DNA of 64,000 bases from Heliocidaris erythrogramma (GCA_025617745.1 CM046858.1:31386534-31450533), one strand, 5' to 3'; positions 23,811-34,483 are shown, counted from the first letter of the stretch. Program-made: numbers and translations. Notes: generated by a model from the letters alone, not told the origin.

Positions 23811-23827
23811 GTTTTATGAAACAGGAC

Positions 23828-24622
23828 CATGGTTTAATTGATGGCCTGTATGCATGAAACAGTTGGTAGCAATGGCCCAGGGAAGTTTATTATCTCTCAT
23901 TGTTCCTCTTTATATCATTTCTCCTCACTCTATTTAAATCACTGTGTATACATGCGTCTTTGTCTCTAATCTTTATATTCAGAAATCATAGATTTTCTGA
24001 AAGATTGGCATTCCAAAGCATTATAATCCTAATAATTGGTGTTTTAGGAATATTCCTACAGTGTACTCGCACCCCTCTGCTGGGCACATCATACATGTAC
24101 CTTCATAATAATATTTTATTCTCCTGCTATTAAAGCTTTTTTGACATTGATTTTTTTCATACCATTATTACTAATGGCTCTCATACCAGTATAACGACTA
24201 ATGATTCAAAATCCTTGCTCTGTGTTTACGAGGGGCTGTAGCAACCTATGATACACGCAAATGCAATTTCACATGATGTGTGCAGACATAAAACTCAGAA
24301 ACAAACATATGTAAGCTCCTCAATAGTTAACAAAAGTTGGAAGTGCTTGATAGGAAATTTACTTACTACCGGTATTTACAAAATTCACAATCATTATGTG
24401 TTAGTCCAGATTCACACCTAGAATTTCCCATATTATGTTTTTTTAGTCGAAAAATTGCGAGTTATTAGCATCGCTGCAACTCCGACTTGGCTCGAGCTAA
24501 GCTCGACGAGCACGTATGGATATCATGCAGTGCAGTCCCGAGGCGAGGCATGCCAGAACCTGATCACTCACTGCCTACTGTGATCATTTCTAGTCAATCC
24601 TGATGGTTTTCCTTTCTAATTT
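23828..24622. other. DHDDS intron, no recognisable feature
   Basis: No gene or paired repeat was found in this stretch. Confidence 0.4.
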
Positions 24623-24846
24623 TATCCCCCGGCAGAATGCCGGAGGATACTTTGGATTCAGCAGCGTTCTGCCCCTGCCGTCGCATCACATTCTTGTGTG
24701 CGCTCTAGCGGTCACATTTCTCGACGGATTTCTTTCAAACTAATTTCTGGTGATGCTGCCCCCAGTGTTCTGTCTTTTATAGGGTAAAAGGCCATATTTT
24801 GGGGGATAGTTTGTGTGCGCTCTAGCAGTCACATTTCTCAACGGAT
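24623..24846 (+). repeat. Left part of a TATCCCCCGGC element split by the Gmr1-like retrotransposon
   Basis: It begins with a hairpin, TATCCCCCGGC, loop AGAAT, GCCGGAGGATA (24623-24649). It continues with units carrying GCGCTCTAGCGGTCACATTTC and TCTTTTATAGGGT. It is cut at 24846 by the retrotransposon and resumes at 32070. The terminus TATCCCCCGGC reappears inverted at 33088-33098. Confidence 0.8.
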
Positions 24847-25909
24847 TGTGATATAATTAAGGAATCTTCTAGAAAGAAGTTAATATTTTACCAGTTTTCT
24901 ATATGATTTTATGAACATAGAAATTTCCAGAAGAGAGAGTAATATTCATATGTGAAAAGTGAATATAATGTGTAGCAGTGAAATAATCAGAATGCACATA
25001 CAGTAGAGGGAACATTCTAGATCTTTACATTGTGTGTGATGTACTATAGGATAATTGCAATGTATAATGGACATGTTGGAATGTGTTGATTACATGTATC
25101 CTGACCTTTACATGAACCTCTTAGAGTGTAACATTGCAATGAGTCTATTTATAGAAAAGGGGAATCCCCTTCCTTTGTTTGTTACATGTAGAACTATATA
25201 GAACTTACAAGAGAGTTCCAAACCTTCATGAATATTGTAGTAGGATCTAGAAAATTCTAATTAAGGGTTGAGATTGTATATAAGCTGGGAGCTTGCACAG
25301 AAATTTCAGAATTTATACCCTGAATACATCGTGGAGCATATATTGCATAAGTTCTCAGTTAACACCATCTGATATTGATATCAACCTGTGGAGATCATCT
25401 TGGACCTCATCTTGGACTTCATCTTGGACCTCATCCTTGACATATTTGACGTCGTGTTCGACATCGTTATTGACCTTGTGGTCAACATCGTCATTGACAT
25501 TGATTATCGAGATTGCAGTTGACACTGTTATCGACATTGTGATTGCCATCGTCTTGGACATCGTCATCGACATCATTATCGACATCGATGACCTCCTGAA
25601 TTATTTTGGACATTCTTCGGCTGGATCTGGAATCTTCTTTTGCCAGTTGGACAACATACCGTTTGGATTCAATATTTGTGGATTAGCAGCCAGCTTACTC
25701 CACACTTCAGGAACATTCTGGACTAATAGGAATTTCCCAGCTGAGAAATTGTAAGTCTTTACCAGTTTAAGTACATGTAGTGTATTTGTAACTAGAATCT
25801 GTAATTCTGTTATATTTGGTGTTGGTAAATATTTAAATTAAACCATAAATCATCTAAAGTTAATATCTTTTGTTTGATTCTTATCTTTTGTGGATTTTGG
25901 ATCATAACA
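24847..25909 (+). repeat. 5' LTR of the Gmr1-like element
   Basis: The LTR begins TGTGATATAATTAAGG and ends GGATCATAACA. A TATATAAG box at 25277-25284 marks the promoter. About 200 bp of imperfect ATCTTGGACCTC and GACATCGT-type tandem motifs follow (25389-25590). These give open frames on both strands, but the + frame has no ATG. Confidence 0.95.
25277..25284 (+). promoter_or_regulatory. LTR TATA box
   Basis: TATATAAG, with transcription expected to start about 25-30 bp downstream near 25307. The identical box in the 3' LTR is at 31437-31444. Confidence 0.7.
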
Positions 25910-25912
25910 AAC

Positions 25913-25930
25913 TGGGGGCTTGTCCGGGAG
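25913..25930 (+). promoter_or_regulatory. Primer-binding site, tRNA-Pro type
   Basis: TGGGGGCTTGTCCGGGAG starts three bases after the LTR. It matches the well-known tRNA-Pro primer-binding site of murine leukaemia virus at 16 of 18 positions, so minus-strand synthesis is probably primed by tRNA-Pro. Confidence 0.85.
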
Positions 25931-26062
25931 CCGTAGCCAAATATAACAAGTCAAAAACATTAACAAAATTTAGAGAGAATTTTTGGAAATCTCTGGAAAC
26001 TTCTAGAATACATATTGCAGATAAGTTCTTAAATTCTGTAATTGTTTGTTACATGCTTCATC

Positions 26063-29000
26063 ATGACTACAATAGATGTTGAAGTGTTTGTTAAGAGGAC
26101 AGATTTGTCCCTTGGTCAGCTGAAGTCACTAAGAAAAGATGACTTGAGAGCTGTTTGTCAGCATTTGGGAGTAGTTCTTACCCCTGGGTTAAAGAAGGCA
26201 GAGATTATTGATCTGCTAGCTAGTCACATGAAGCTCAGTAAAGAAAGTGAGGTTCCTTGTAATGTTTCAAGTGATGTTCAACTCCAATTAGCAAAACTTG
26301 AGATGGAAAAGGAGAGAATGAAATTAGAATTTGAAAGAGAAAAGCAACAAAGAGAAATGGAAGAAAAACAAAAACAAAGAGAAATGGAAGAAAAACAAAA
26401 ACAAAGAGAAATGGAAGAAAAACAAAAGCAAAGAGAAATGGAAAGAGAAGAAAGGGAGTACCAGTTGAAATTGAAAGAAATGGAGTTAGCACATGCAAAT
26501 ACTAACTCTACCAAAGAGAAATCTCCCCAAGGTTTTGATGTAGCGAAGAACATTCGACTTGTGCCAAAATTTGATGAAGAGGGAGTTGATGCATATTTTG
26601 TATCATTTGAAAAAGTGGCCAAGAGGTTGGAATGGTCTCAGAAATACTGGACTCTGCTTCTTCAAAGCGTTTTTGTGGGAAAGGCTGCAAAAGTCTACTC
26701 GTCTCTCTCTGAAGAGCAATCATGTGACTATGCTACAGTGAAGAATACTATTCTTAATGCATATGAGTTGGTCCCAGAAGCATACAGACGTAAATTTAGG
26801 AATATGCAAAGACAATCAGGCCAGACCTATGTTGAGTTTGCTAGGGAACAAGAAATGATGTTTGACAAGTGGTACAGATCATTGAAAGTTGACAAAGATT
26901 TTGCCCAACTGAGAGAAGTTGTCCTCTTAGAGGAATTCAAAAAGGGTGTTCCTTTTGGTGTTAAGTCTCACCTAGATGACCAAAGAATTACTCAATTGAG
27001 TAAGGCAGCTGTGGTAGCTGATGAATTTGAGGTCACACACAGAGGTAGTGGGGATAGGCTTCCTTTCAAAAACTTTCAGAATAAGAAGGGAAAAGGGGCA
27101 TTTGAATCCCACAAGAAATTTGGTGAGGGAAAACATGCTAGCAAGGAGAATGACACTGACAAGTCTCAGGCAGATAGAGGCGCGAAATCAAATGAAAGAT
27201 CTGCTGGTCAAAGTTCCAAAGTCTGCTTTCATTGTAATAAGCCAGGACATTTGAAAAAGTCCTGTTGGGAATTGATTGGGAAACCGACCAAAATTAAGAA
27301 AGATGTGGGTTTAGTCAAGCAATCAAGTGTGCTACCCAAGGAGTCTGTCCAGTTGGAATCAGTCCAAGATGTTGAGAGTGTTTCTCCAGTATTTGCCGAT
27401 AAGGTCAAGAAGGTTGATGAGAGCTTTAGAAGCTTTTTGCATGATGGTGAGGTATCCCCCTGTTCGACTGGTGCAGTAGGTAAGCCAGTGGTTATCCTTC
27501 GAGATACAGGGGCTGCTCAGTCCCTGATGATGTCAGGGCATTTAACTCTCCCACCAGAGAGTTCAGAGAATGCCAAAGTTTTGGTTCGAGGCATTGGTCC
27601 GGATTATGTGTCGGTTCCTTTGCATAAGGTCGACTTAAAGTGTGACCTAGTTAGTGGTCCTGTAACTGTTGGTGTCGTACCGGAATTACCCGTGGACGGG
27701 GTTGACGTTTTGTTGGGTAACGACTTGGCTGGAGAGAAAGTTGTTGCATCTCCAGTGGTTTCAGAGAAGCCGGTTGAGGTAGCTGAAACTGAACAGTTGC
27801 AGGAGGATTTTCCTGGAATTTTCCCGGATTGTGTTGTCACTAGGTCTCAGGCTCGGAGGGCTGAACAGGATGATGCGGATTCTATTGATGTGGAGGAGAG
27901 TACTGATGTCTGGTTAGCTGAAACCTTTTTCAAGGATTTGGATGGGGATAATGTTGAAGGCTCTGTTGCAGACAATGATGGGTTGTTTAGCAAATCTTCC
28001 CTTGTACAGGCACAACAGGCGGACCCAGAATTGAAAGGCTTGTCACAGAAGGCATGTTCTGAGGCTGAGGCTGATAAGGTTCCTGAGTGCTATTATGTCA
28101 AAGGTGACATATTGATGAGGAAGTGGAGACCTCCCCGGAGACCAGCTAATGAAGAGTGGTGTGTAGTTCACCAAGTTGTTGTCCCTCCCTGTTACCGCAC
28201 AGAGATTCTGAGGATGGCTCACGAGTTGCCTATGGCAGGTCATTTAGGTATTCGGAAGACAGAGGATAGGGTCATGAGGCATTTTTATTGGCCGAAGATG
28301 CACAAGGATGTTGTGCAGTTCTGTAAGACATGTCATACATGTCAGGTTGTTGGGAAGGCACAGCCTTCTATCAAGCCTGCTCCCTTGATACCGATACCTG
28401 CATTTGATGAACCTTTTACTAGGGTTCTTGTTGACTGTGTTGGACCCTTACCCAGAACTAGGTCGGGTCACAAGTATCTTCTTACGATTATGGATTTGTC
28501 TACACGTTTTCCAGAGGCAATACCGTTGAGAAGTATCACTGCAAAGACAGTAGTACAGGCGCTAGTGCAGTTTTTCACTAGGTATGGTTTGCCCAAGGAA
28601 GTTCAGTCAGACCAAGGATCGAATTTCGTGTCAGGAGTGTTTCAGCAAGTGATGCATGAGTTAGGGATAAAGCAGATCAAGTCATCCGCTTATCATCCAC
28701 AGTCCCAAGGTGCATTAGAACGCTATCACCAGACCCTGAAGACCATGCTTAGGGCTTATGGTGAAGAGTATCCTGATGACTGGGATAAAGGTATCCCATT
28801 CTTGCTGTTCGCGACCAGGGATTCCCCAAATGAGTCGACGGGCTTCAGTCCATTTGAGCTGGTCTATGGTCACGAGGTTAGGGGTCCCCTTAAGCTGATC
28901 AAAGAAAAGTTCATGGGTCAGAATGACGAGGTAAACCTTCTTGACTATGTGTCAAAGTTTCGAGAAAGGCTCTCAAAGGCTTGTGAGGTAGCCAAAGAAC

Positions 29001-30805
29001 ACTTGAAAGTGTCGCAAGCTAAAATGAAAACACAGGCAGACAAAAAGGCAAAAGAGCGCAACTTCAAGCCTGGAGATAGGGTGTTAGTGTTGTTGCCTTT
29101 GCTAGGTGAGCCCTTGAAAGCTAGGTTCAGTGGTCCTTACACTGTCAAAAAGAAACTGAATGATGTCAACTATGTGATCAGTACCCCTGACAGAAGAAAG
29201 AGTCAAAGAGTATGTCATGTAAACATGCTGAAAGAATACTTTGAACGTGAGGATAATCAGCCAGTAGGTGTAGCACATGTTGTGAAAGAAGAGAAGCTAG
29301 AAGATGTAAATGAAGGCAATGAAGAGACAGAGAGTGAATTGTCTCACACAGATGTGTCGAAAAATGAACCATGTGGAGTGAAATTGTCTAACTCAGAAAT
29401 GTTAGAAAATTTGGATGATGCACTGAAGCATCTCTCTGATGAACAGAGAATTGACATATCTGGCTTGTTGAAAGATTATAAGCATGTGTGTAAAGATAGA
29501 CCAGGTCGTACTGCCTTGACTGTACATGATGTAGATGTAGGTGATGTAAAACCTATCAAACAACATCCATATAGACTTAATCCAAGCAAGTTGGAAAAAG
29601 TGAATGAGGAAATCCAGTTCATGTTAGATAATGACATAATTGAACCAAGTCAGAGTAGTTGGAGTTCCCCTATTGTAATGGTCCCAAAGCCGGATGGCTC
29701 TCAGAGATTTTGTATAGATTACCGCAAGGTAAATGCAATCACTAAGACCGACTCATATCCAATTCCTAGGTTGGAAGATTGTATCGATAGGGTTGGGAAC
29801 TCTGCCTTTGTCACTAAGATAGACTTGCTGAAGGGATATTGGCAGGTGCCACTGACTGACCGAGCCAAGGAAATATCAGCCTTTGTAACACCGGATGGCT
29901 TATTTCAATGCAAAGTCATGCCGTTTGGAATGAAGAATGCACCAGCAACCTTTCAAAGGTTGACAAATCAGGTGATTGCTGGGCTTGACAATTGTGTTGT
30001 GTACATAGATGACATCTTAGTGTACAGTGATACATGGAATGACCATCTCAATCATTTGAGATTACTGTTTGATAGATTAGATGAAGCCAACTTAGTAGTT
30101 AATCTGATGAAGAGTGAATTTGGCAAGGCAAAGGTCACTTATCTTGGTCATGTGGTTGGTCAGGGGCAAGTGCTACCGAGAGAAGCAAAGATTCAGGCAA
30201 TCTTAGACTTCCCCATTCCCACAACTAAGAAAGAGTTGCTCAGATTCCTAGGTATGAGTGGTTTCTACAGGAAGTTCGTTCCAAATTACAGTACTGTGGT
30301 TAGTCCACTGACAAACTTGCTGAAAGCAAAAGTGAAGTATGTATGGTCTGATGCATGTCAGAGATCATTTGAGAAGTTGAAGGCCATTTTGGTGAATGAG
30401 CCTGTTTTGGCAGCTCCAAACTTCACAAAGCCGTTCAAGGTGGCTATTGATGCCAGTGATGTTGGAGTGGGAGCAGTGTTGCTCCAAGAGGATGAAGAAG
30501 GCTTTGAAAAATCAGTCTGTTACTTCTCAAAGAAACTCAACCAATATCAGAAGAAGTATTCAACTATCGAAAAAGAGGCTCTGAGTCTTGTACTCGCTCT
30601 CCAGCAGTTTGAGGTGTACCTAACCAACAGTAATGGTGATATTATGGTCTATACAGACCATAATCCTCTTGTGTTCTTGGAGAAGTTCAAAACAAAGAAC
30701 CAAAGACTGTTCAGGTGGAGCCTTATGCTCCAACCTTTCCCCTTGAAAATTGTACATATTCGTGGAAAGAATAATGTGATTGCTGATGCTCTTTCAAGAA
30801 TGTAA
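26063..30805 (+). CDS. Gag-Pol polyprotein of the Gmr1-like retrotransposon (gag-PR-IN-RT-RH)
   Basis: Start is the ATG at 26063; the in-frame TTG at 26042 is unlikely. The product has 1580 residues with no internal stop. An N-terminal SAP-like segment (about 16-56) is followed by a charged coiled coil with a 9-residue repeat of QREMEEKQK type (73-140). The gag capsid region (about 165-330) has a SCAN-like part. A CCHC knuckle spans C388-C401. The protease has RDTGA with D481. Integrase has H720, H727, a CX2C pair near 757-760, catalytic D791, D850 and E886, and a GPY/F-type module. Reverse transcriptase has YIDD at 1314-1317. RNase H has D1463, E1505 and D1532 near the C-terminus. All key residues seen are intact, so the copy may be active. 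Gag and pol share one frame, with no frameshift site. Confidence 0.95.
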   Translation: MTTIDVEVFVKRTDLSLGQLKSLRKDDLRAVCQHLGVVLTPGLKKAEIIDLLASHMKLSKESEVPCNVSSDVQLQLAKLEMEKERMKLEFEREKQQREMEEKQKQREMEEKQKQREMEEKQKQREMEREEREYQLKLKEMELAHANTNSTKEKSPQGFDVAKNIRLVPKFDEEGVDAYFVSFEKVAKRLEWSQKYWTLLLQSVFVGKAAKVYSSLSEEQSCDYATVKNTILNAYELVPEAYRRKFRNMQRQSGQTYVEFAREQEMMFDKWYRSLKVDKDFAQLREVVLLEEFKKGVPFGVKSHLDDQRITQLSKAAVVADEFEVTHRGSGDRLPFKNFQNKKGKGAFESHKKFGEGKHASKENDTDKSQADRGAKSNERSAGQSSKVCFHCNKPGHLKKSCWELIGKPTKIKKDVGLVKQSSVLPKESVQLESVQDVESVSPVFADKVKKVDESFRSFLHDGEVSPCSTGAVGKPVVILRDTGAAQSLMMSGHLTLPPESSENAKVLVRGIGPDYVSVPLHKVDLKCDLVSGPVTVGVVPELPVDGVDVLLGNDLAGEKVVASPVVSEKPVEVAETEQLQEDFPGIFPDCVVTRSQARRAEQDDADSIDVEESTDVWLAETFFKDLDGDNVEGSVADNDGLFSKSSLVQAQQADPELKGLSQKACSEAEADKVPECYYVKGDILMRKWRPPRRPANEEWCVVHQVVVPPCYRTEILRMAHELPMAGHLGIRKTEDRVMRHFYWPKMHKDVVQFCKTCHTCQVVGKAQPSIKPAPLIPIPAFDEPFTRVLVDCVGPLPRTRSGHKYLLTIMDLSTRFPEAIPLRSITAKTVVQALVQFFTRYGLPKEVQSDQGSNFVSGVFQQVMHELGIKQIKSSAYHPQSQGALERYHQTLKTMLRAYGEEYPDDWDKGIPFLLFATRDSPNESTGFSPFELVYGHEVRGPLKLIKEKFMGQNDEVNLLDYVSKFRERLSKACEVAKEHLKVSQAKMKTQADKKAKERNFKPGDRVLVLLPLLGEPLKARFSGPYTVKKKLNDVNYVISTPDRRKSQRVCHVNMLKEYFEREDNQPVGVAHVVKEEKLEDVNEGNEETESELSHTDVSKNEPCGVKLSNSEMLENLDDALKHLSDEQRIDISGLLKDYKHVCKDRPGRTALTVHDVDVGDVKPIKQHPYRLNPSKLEKVNEEIQFMLDNDIIEPSQSSWSSPIVMVPKPDGSQRFCIDYRKVNAITKTDSYPIPRLEDCIDRVGNSAFVTKIDLLKGYWQVPLTDRAKEISAFVTPDGLFQCKVMPFGMKNAPATFQRLTNQVIAGLDNCVVYIDDILVYSDTWNDHLNHLRLLFDRLDEANLVVNLMKSEFGKAKVTYLGHVVGQGQVLPREAKIQAILDFPIPTTKKELLRFLGMSGFYRKFVPNYSTVVSPLTNLLKAKVKYVWSDACQRSFEKLKAILVNEPVLAAPNFTKPFKVAIDASDVGVGAVLLQEDEEGFEKSVCYFSKKLNQYQKKYSTIEKEALSLVLALQQFEVYLTNSNGDIMVYTDHNPLVFLEKFKTKNQRLFRWSLMLQPFPLKIVHIRGKNNVIADALSRM

Positions 30806-30995
30806 AGAGAGAAATTACTCTTTTTTGTGACAAAGTTTGTCATAGTATAATTGCATTTTTCTTTTTTGATGGTCCTTAAATAAATGTGTGATATGACTTG
30901 TAATGCCTTTGTACAGGATGAAAGGCTTATCTGGATAATTTGAAACAGGTTGAATCTTAAAGAAACCTTTACTACGGTAAAGCTTTCTTTTTCCC

Positions 30996-31006
30996 GGTGG
31001 GGGAGG
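30996..31006 (+). promoter_or_regulatory. Polypurine tract of the Gmr1-like element
   Basis: GGTGGGGGAGG abuts the TG of the 3' LTR, the expected position for plus-strand priming. Confidence 0.85.
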
Positions 31007-32069
31007 TGTGATATAATTAAGGAATCTTCTAGAAAGAAGTTAATATTTTTCCAGTTTTCTATATGATTTTATGAACATAGAAATTTCCAGAAGAGAGAGT
31101 AATATTCATATGTGAAAAGTGAATATAATGTGTAGCAGTGAAATAATCAGAATGCACATACAGTAGAGGGAACATTCTAGATCTTTACATTGTGTGTGAT
31201 GTACTATAGGATAATTGCAATGTATAATGGACATGTTGGAATGTGTTGATTACATGTATCCTGACCTTTACATGAAACTCTTAGAGTGTAACATTGCAAT
31301 GAGTCTATTTATAGAAAAGGGGAATCCCCTTCCTTTGTTTGTTACATGTAGAACTATATAGAACTTACAAGAGAGTTCCAAACCTTCATGAATATTGTAG
31401 TAGAATCTAGAAAATTCTAATTAAGGGTTGAGATTGTATATAAGCTGGGAGCTTGCACAGAAATTTCAGAATTTATACCCTGAATACATCGTGGAGCATA
31501 TATTGCATAAGTTCTCAGTTAACACCATCTGATATTGATATCAACCTGTGGAGATCATCTTGGACCTCATCTTGGACTTCATCTTGGACCTCATCCTTGA
31601 CATATTTGACGTCGTGTTCGACATCGTTATTGACCTTGTGGTCAACATCGTCATTGACATTGATTATCGAGATTGCAGTTGACACTGTTATCGACATTGT
31701 GATTGCCATCGTCTTGGACATCGTCATCGACATCATTATCGACATCGATGACCTCCTGAATTATTTTGGACATTCTTCGGCTGGATCTGGAATCTTCTTT
31801 TGCCAGTTGGACAACATACCGTTTGGATTCAATATTTGTGGATTAGCAGCCAGCTTACTCCACACTTCAGGAACATTCTGGACTAATAGGAATTTCCCAG
31901 CTGAGAAATTGTAAGTCTTTACCAGTTTAAGTACATGTAGTGTATTTGTAACTAGAATCTGTAATTCTGTTATATTTGGTGTTGGTAAATATTTAAATTA
32001 AACCATAAATCATCTAAAGTTAATATCTTTTGTTTGATTCTTATCTTTTGTGGATTTTGGATCATAACA
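31007..32069 (+). repeat. 3' LTR of the Gmr1-like element
   Basis: Same length as the 5' LTR (1063 bp), with three substitutions and no indel in my line-by-line comparison. The 201 bp between the polyprotein stop and this LTR is non-coding. Confidence 0.95.
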
Positions 32070-33098
32070 GGATTTTGTTCAAATTTTGCATGAAGGTGTC
32101 TCTTGGTATAATCTAGAAACCTATAGATTTTGGTGATGCTGCCTCCCGTGTCCCGTCTTTTATAGGGTCAAAGGTCATATTTTGATAGATGTCTTGTGTG
32201 CACTCTTGTGTGCACTCTGGTGGTCACATTTGTCAACGGATTTTGTCAAATTTTGCATGAAGGTGTCTCTTGGTGTAATCTATAAAAAACCTATAGTTTT
32301 TGGTGATGCTGCCATCAGTGTCCCGTCTTTTATAGGGTCAAAGGTCATTTGTCCATTTCGTGCACTCTTCTGCATTTCTTGACAGATTTCTTTCAAATTT
32401 TGCATGGAGGTGTCACTTAGTGTAATCTAAAAATCTAGTTTTTGGTGATACTGCCACCAGTGTCCCGTCTTTTATAGGGTCAAAGGTCATACTTTGGAGA
32501 ATGGTATGAGTGCAGTCTGAAGGCCACATTTCTTGATGGATTTCTTTCAAATTTTCCATGGAGATGTAACTTGGTATAATCTACACATCTTTACTTTTTG
32601 GTGATGCTGCCCTCATTGTTCCGTCCTTTATAGGGTCAAAGGTCATATGTCTTTTGTGCGCTCTAACTTCCACATTTCTTGACGGATTTCTTTCAAATTT
32701 TATATGGAGGTGTGTCTTAGTGAAATCTACACATCTTTAGTGTTTGCTGATGCTGCCTCCAGTGTTCCACATTTTATAGGGTCAAATGTCATATTTTGGT
32801 TGCATGCATTCTGGAGGACACATTTGTTGACTGATTTCTTTCAGATTTTGTATGGAGGTCCATCATAGATTACTCTAGACCTCTACAGTTTTTGGTGATG
32901 CTGCCTCCAGTGTTCCGTCTTTCATAGGGTCAAAGGTCATATTTTAGTGGATATCTTGTGTGCGCTCTGAGGTCACATTTCTTGACAGATTTTTTTTCGA
33001 ATTTTCTATAGGGATGCATTATTCTCTAATCTACACACATTGTAGATTAGGGGAGGTTCTTTGTCCCTCCTTCAAATCGCTGCCATTGCCGGGGGATA
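32070..33098 (+). repeat. Right part of the TATCCCCCGGC element: tandem core with DR1 motifs
   Basis: At least six units of about 140-160 bp repeat a pattern of GGTGATGCTGCC, TCCGTCTTTTATAGGGTCAAAGGTCAT, then a segment ending TTTCTTTCAAATTTTGCATGGAGGTG. Five contain GGGTCAAAGGTCA exactly (32165, 32335, 32477, 32633, 32927). The right terminus GCCGGGGGATA (33088-33098) is the inverse of the left terminus at 24623. A reverse-strand fragment of the family is at 57178-57389. Confidence 0.85.
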
Positions 33099-34483
33099 CA
33101 TTCGCATTGCGCGAAAATGGCTTTCCTTTCCATTTTCTTCCTTGAAAGGAGTACTAATCTCATTCATCCTGATCATTAGGCCTACTCGATTGATCTGATT
33201 CTCCATTTATTAGGTGGTCTGTCATTTATGACAGACCTCCTCCTAATTTTGTCAGAATTTTCTTTATTTTTCTATTTATTTATTTTTATTACAAATTTTT
33301 GTACCCACCAAATCTCAAAATCGGTAAGGTCAATATCGTCGCGTTTATGTCATGTATGAGGTCAGTCATGGACATGGTCCATTAAGCTTTTAGAGGTCAT
33401 CATGTCATCGTGAAGTCATCAAGACGCCATTTTGTAAATTTACAAGATGGATTATATCTTCATAATCGATCATCAAAAATCAACTATATTCACATCACAT
33501 AAACTACACTTGACGGGTCATCAAGTCATGTCCTCACAGGTCATCTAGAGGTCAGGACGTGCGCGTACGCGCGCGTCAAAATTTAAAAATGCTCAAAATC
33601 ACGTAGGATCAAGTCTGCACACGTTTCAGGTCATTTTGAGCATTTAAAAATTGTCTGTGCATAAGCGGCCGCGCGCGCGTTTTACGCGCGCGCAAGCCGT
33701 AAATAACGTTAAAACGCTGTTTTTTCGATTGATTTGCGGTCCTTACACTTTTCTTCATCATTTCCATCAACTTGGAATCAATTTCAATCAATAATAAGGT
33801 CGTACGGGCGCGTCAAATTTCAAAATCCGTGCGCGCGTCTATGGCGAAAATAGCGTAAAAACATGCAAAACATGCCTACACAAAATTCACTGTAGCTCGT
33901 TAGATAGTCCGTTGACCCCCAAATTTTTTGTCATCATCAGGTAGGGTATGAATCATAGATTTCATTTCATGTATCATTTGATCCTTATAAACATTATGAC
34001 GTCATCAAAATGGCGCCAGAAGTCATAATTTCCATTTTTCATGTTTTGACATCATCACATTTATGCAAATTTGGCTCTAGAATCGTAATTATTGGTCGTT
34101 TTTCGCCCAGATTTTAATATGTCATAGCTGAGGCAATTTCCTACAAAATCAGTTACCACGGTTTTTCATTTTGACAACGGCATCATAGTCTCATTTTACG
34201 ATATATATGGACATGCCAATTTCCACTGTTTTACACGTATTGTCTATGCGAAACGACTTTTGATGAAACCTTGATTCTGCATTCCCGTGTTCTTATTGTA
34301 AAACATCGGTCATCCGTGCTCCAAATTCGCCCAGATTGGAATATGTTGTAGCCTGATAAATACTCTTTCTATGTGGGTTTGGTTTTTTCAATCTGATGGC
34401 GGGATCATTGTCAATTTTTAACTACCAAATGGGATTTGAGAATCTCGTTTTTCGTTTACGTGCTATCTCTATGGGAAACATTT

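Larger units (their letters stand above)
21648..23827. mobile_element. MITE with TCATGAAA-type ends, occupied by a later insertion
   Basis: The left end contains CCTGTTTCATAGAACTTATTG and the right end GTTTTATGAAACAGGACCA, which is the reverse complement with changes. An internal AACCAATCAAATGCAA block is shared with the small MITE at 38067-38200. Between the two halves lies the CCCCGAAC-family repeat starting at 21774. Confidence 0.6.
24847..32069 (+). mobile_element. Full-length Gmr1-like Ty3/gypsy retrotransposon, 7223 bp
   Basis: Two 1063-bp LTRs flank a single gag-pol frame with its own primer-binding site and polypurine tract. The 4-bp GGAT lies on both sides (24843-24846 and 32070-32073). 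The domain order is gag, protease, integrase, reverse transcriptase, RNase H. Integrase upstream of reverse transcriptase is typical of Ty1/copia, but the protein motifs are Ty3/gypsy-type. That combination defines the Gmr1 group known from deuterostomes. LTRs differ at only three positions (24890/31050, 25117/31277, 25244/31404), so insertion was recent. Confidence 0.95.

Noticed and set aside
25293..25754. 153-codon frame present identically in both LTRs (also 31453-31914)
   Set aside because: Its only possible start is TTG, it begins before the expected transcription start, and its identity simply follows from LTR identity. The composition is that of short tandem repeats.
26042..26062. Upstream TTG extension of the gag-pol frame
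   Set aside because: The ATG at 26063 is a normal start and is followed at once by the SAP-like domain.
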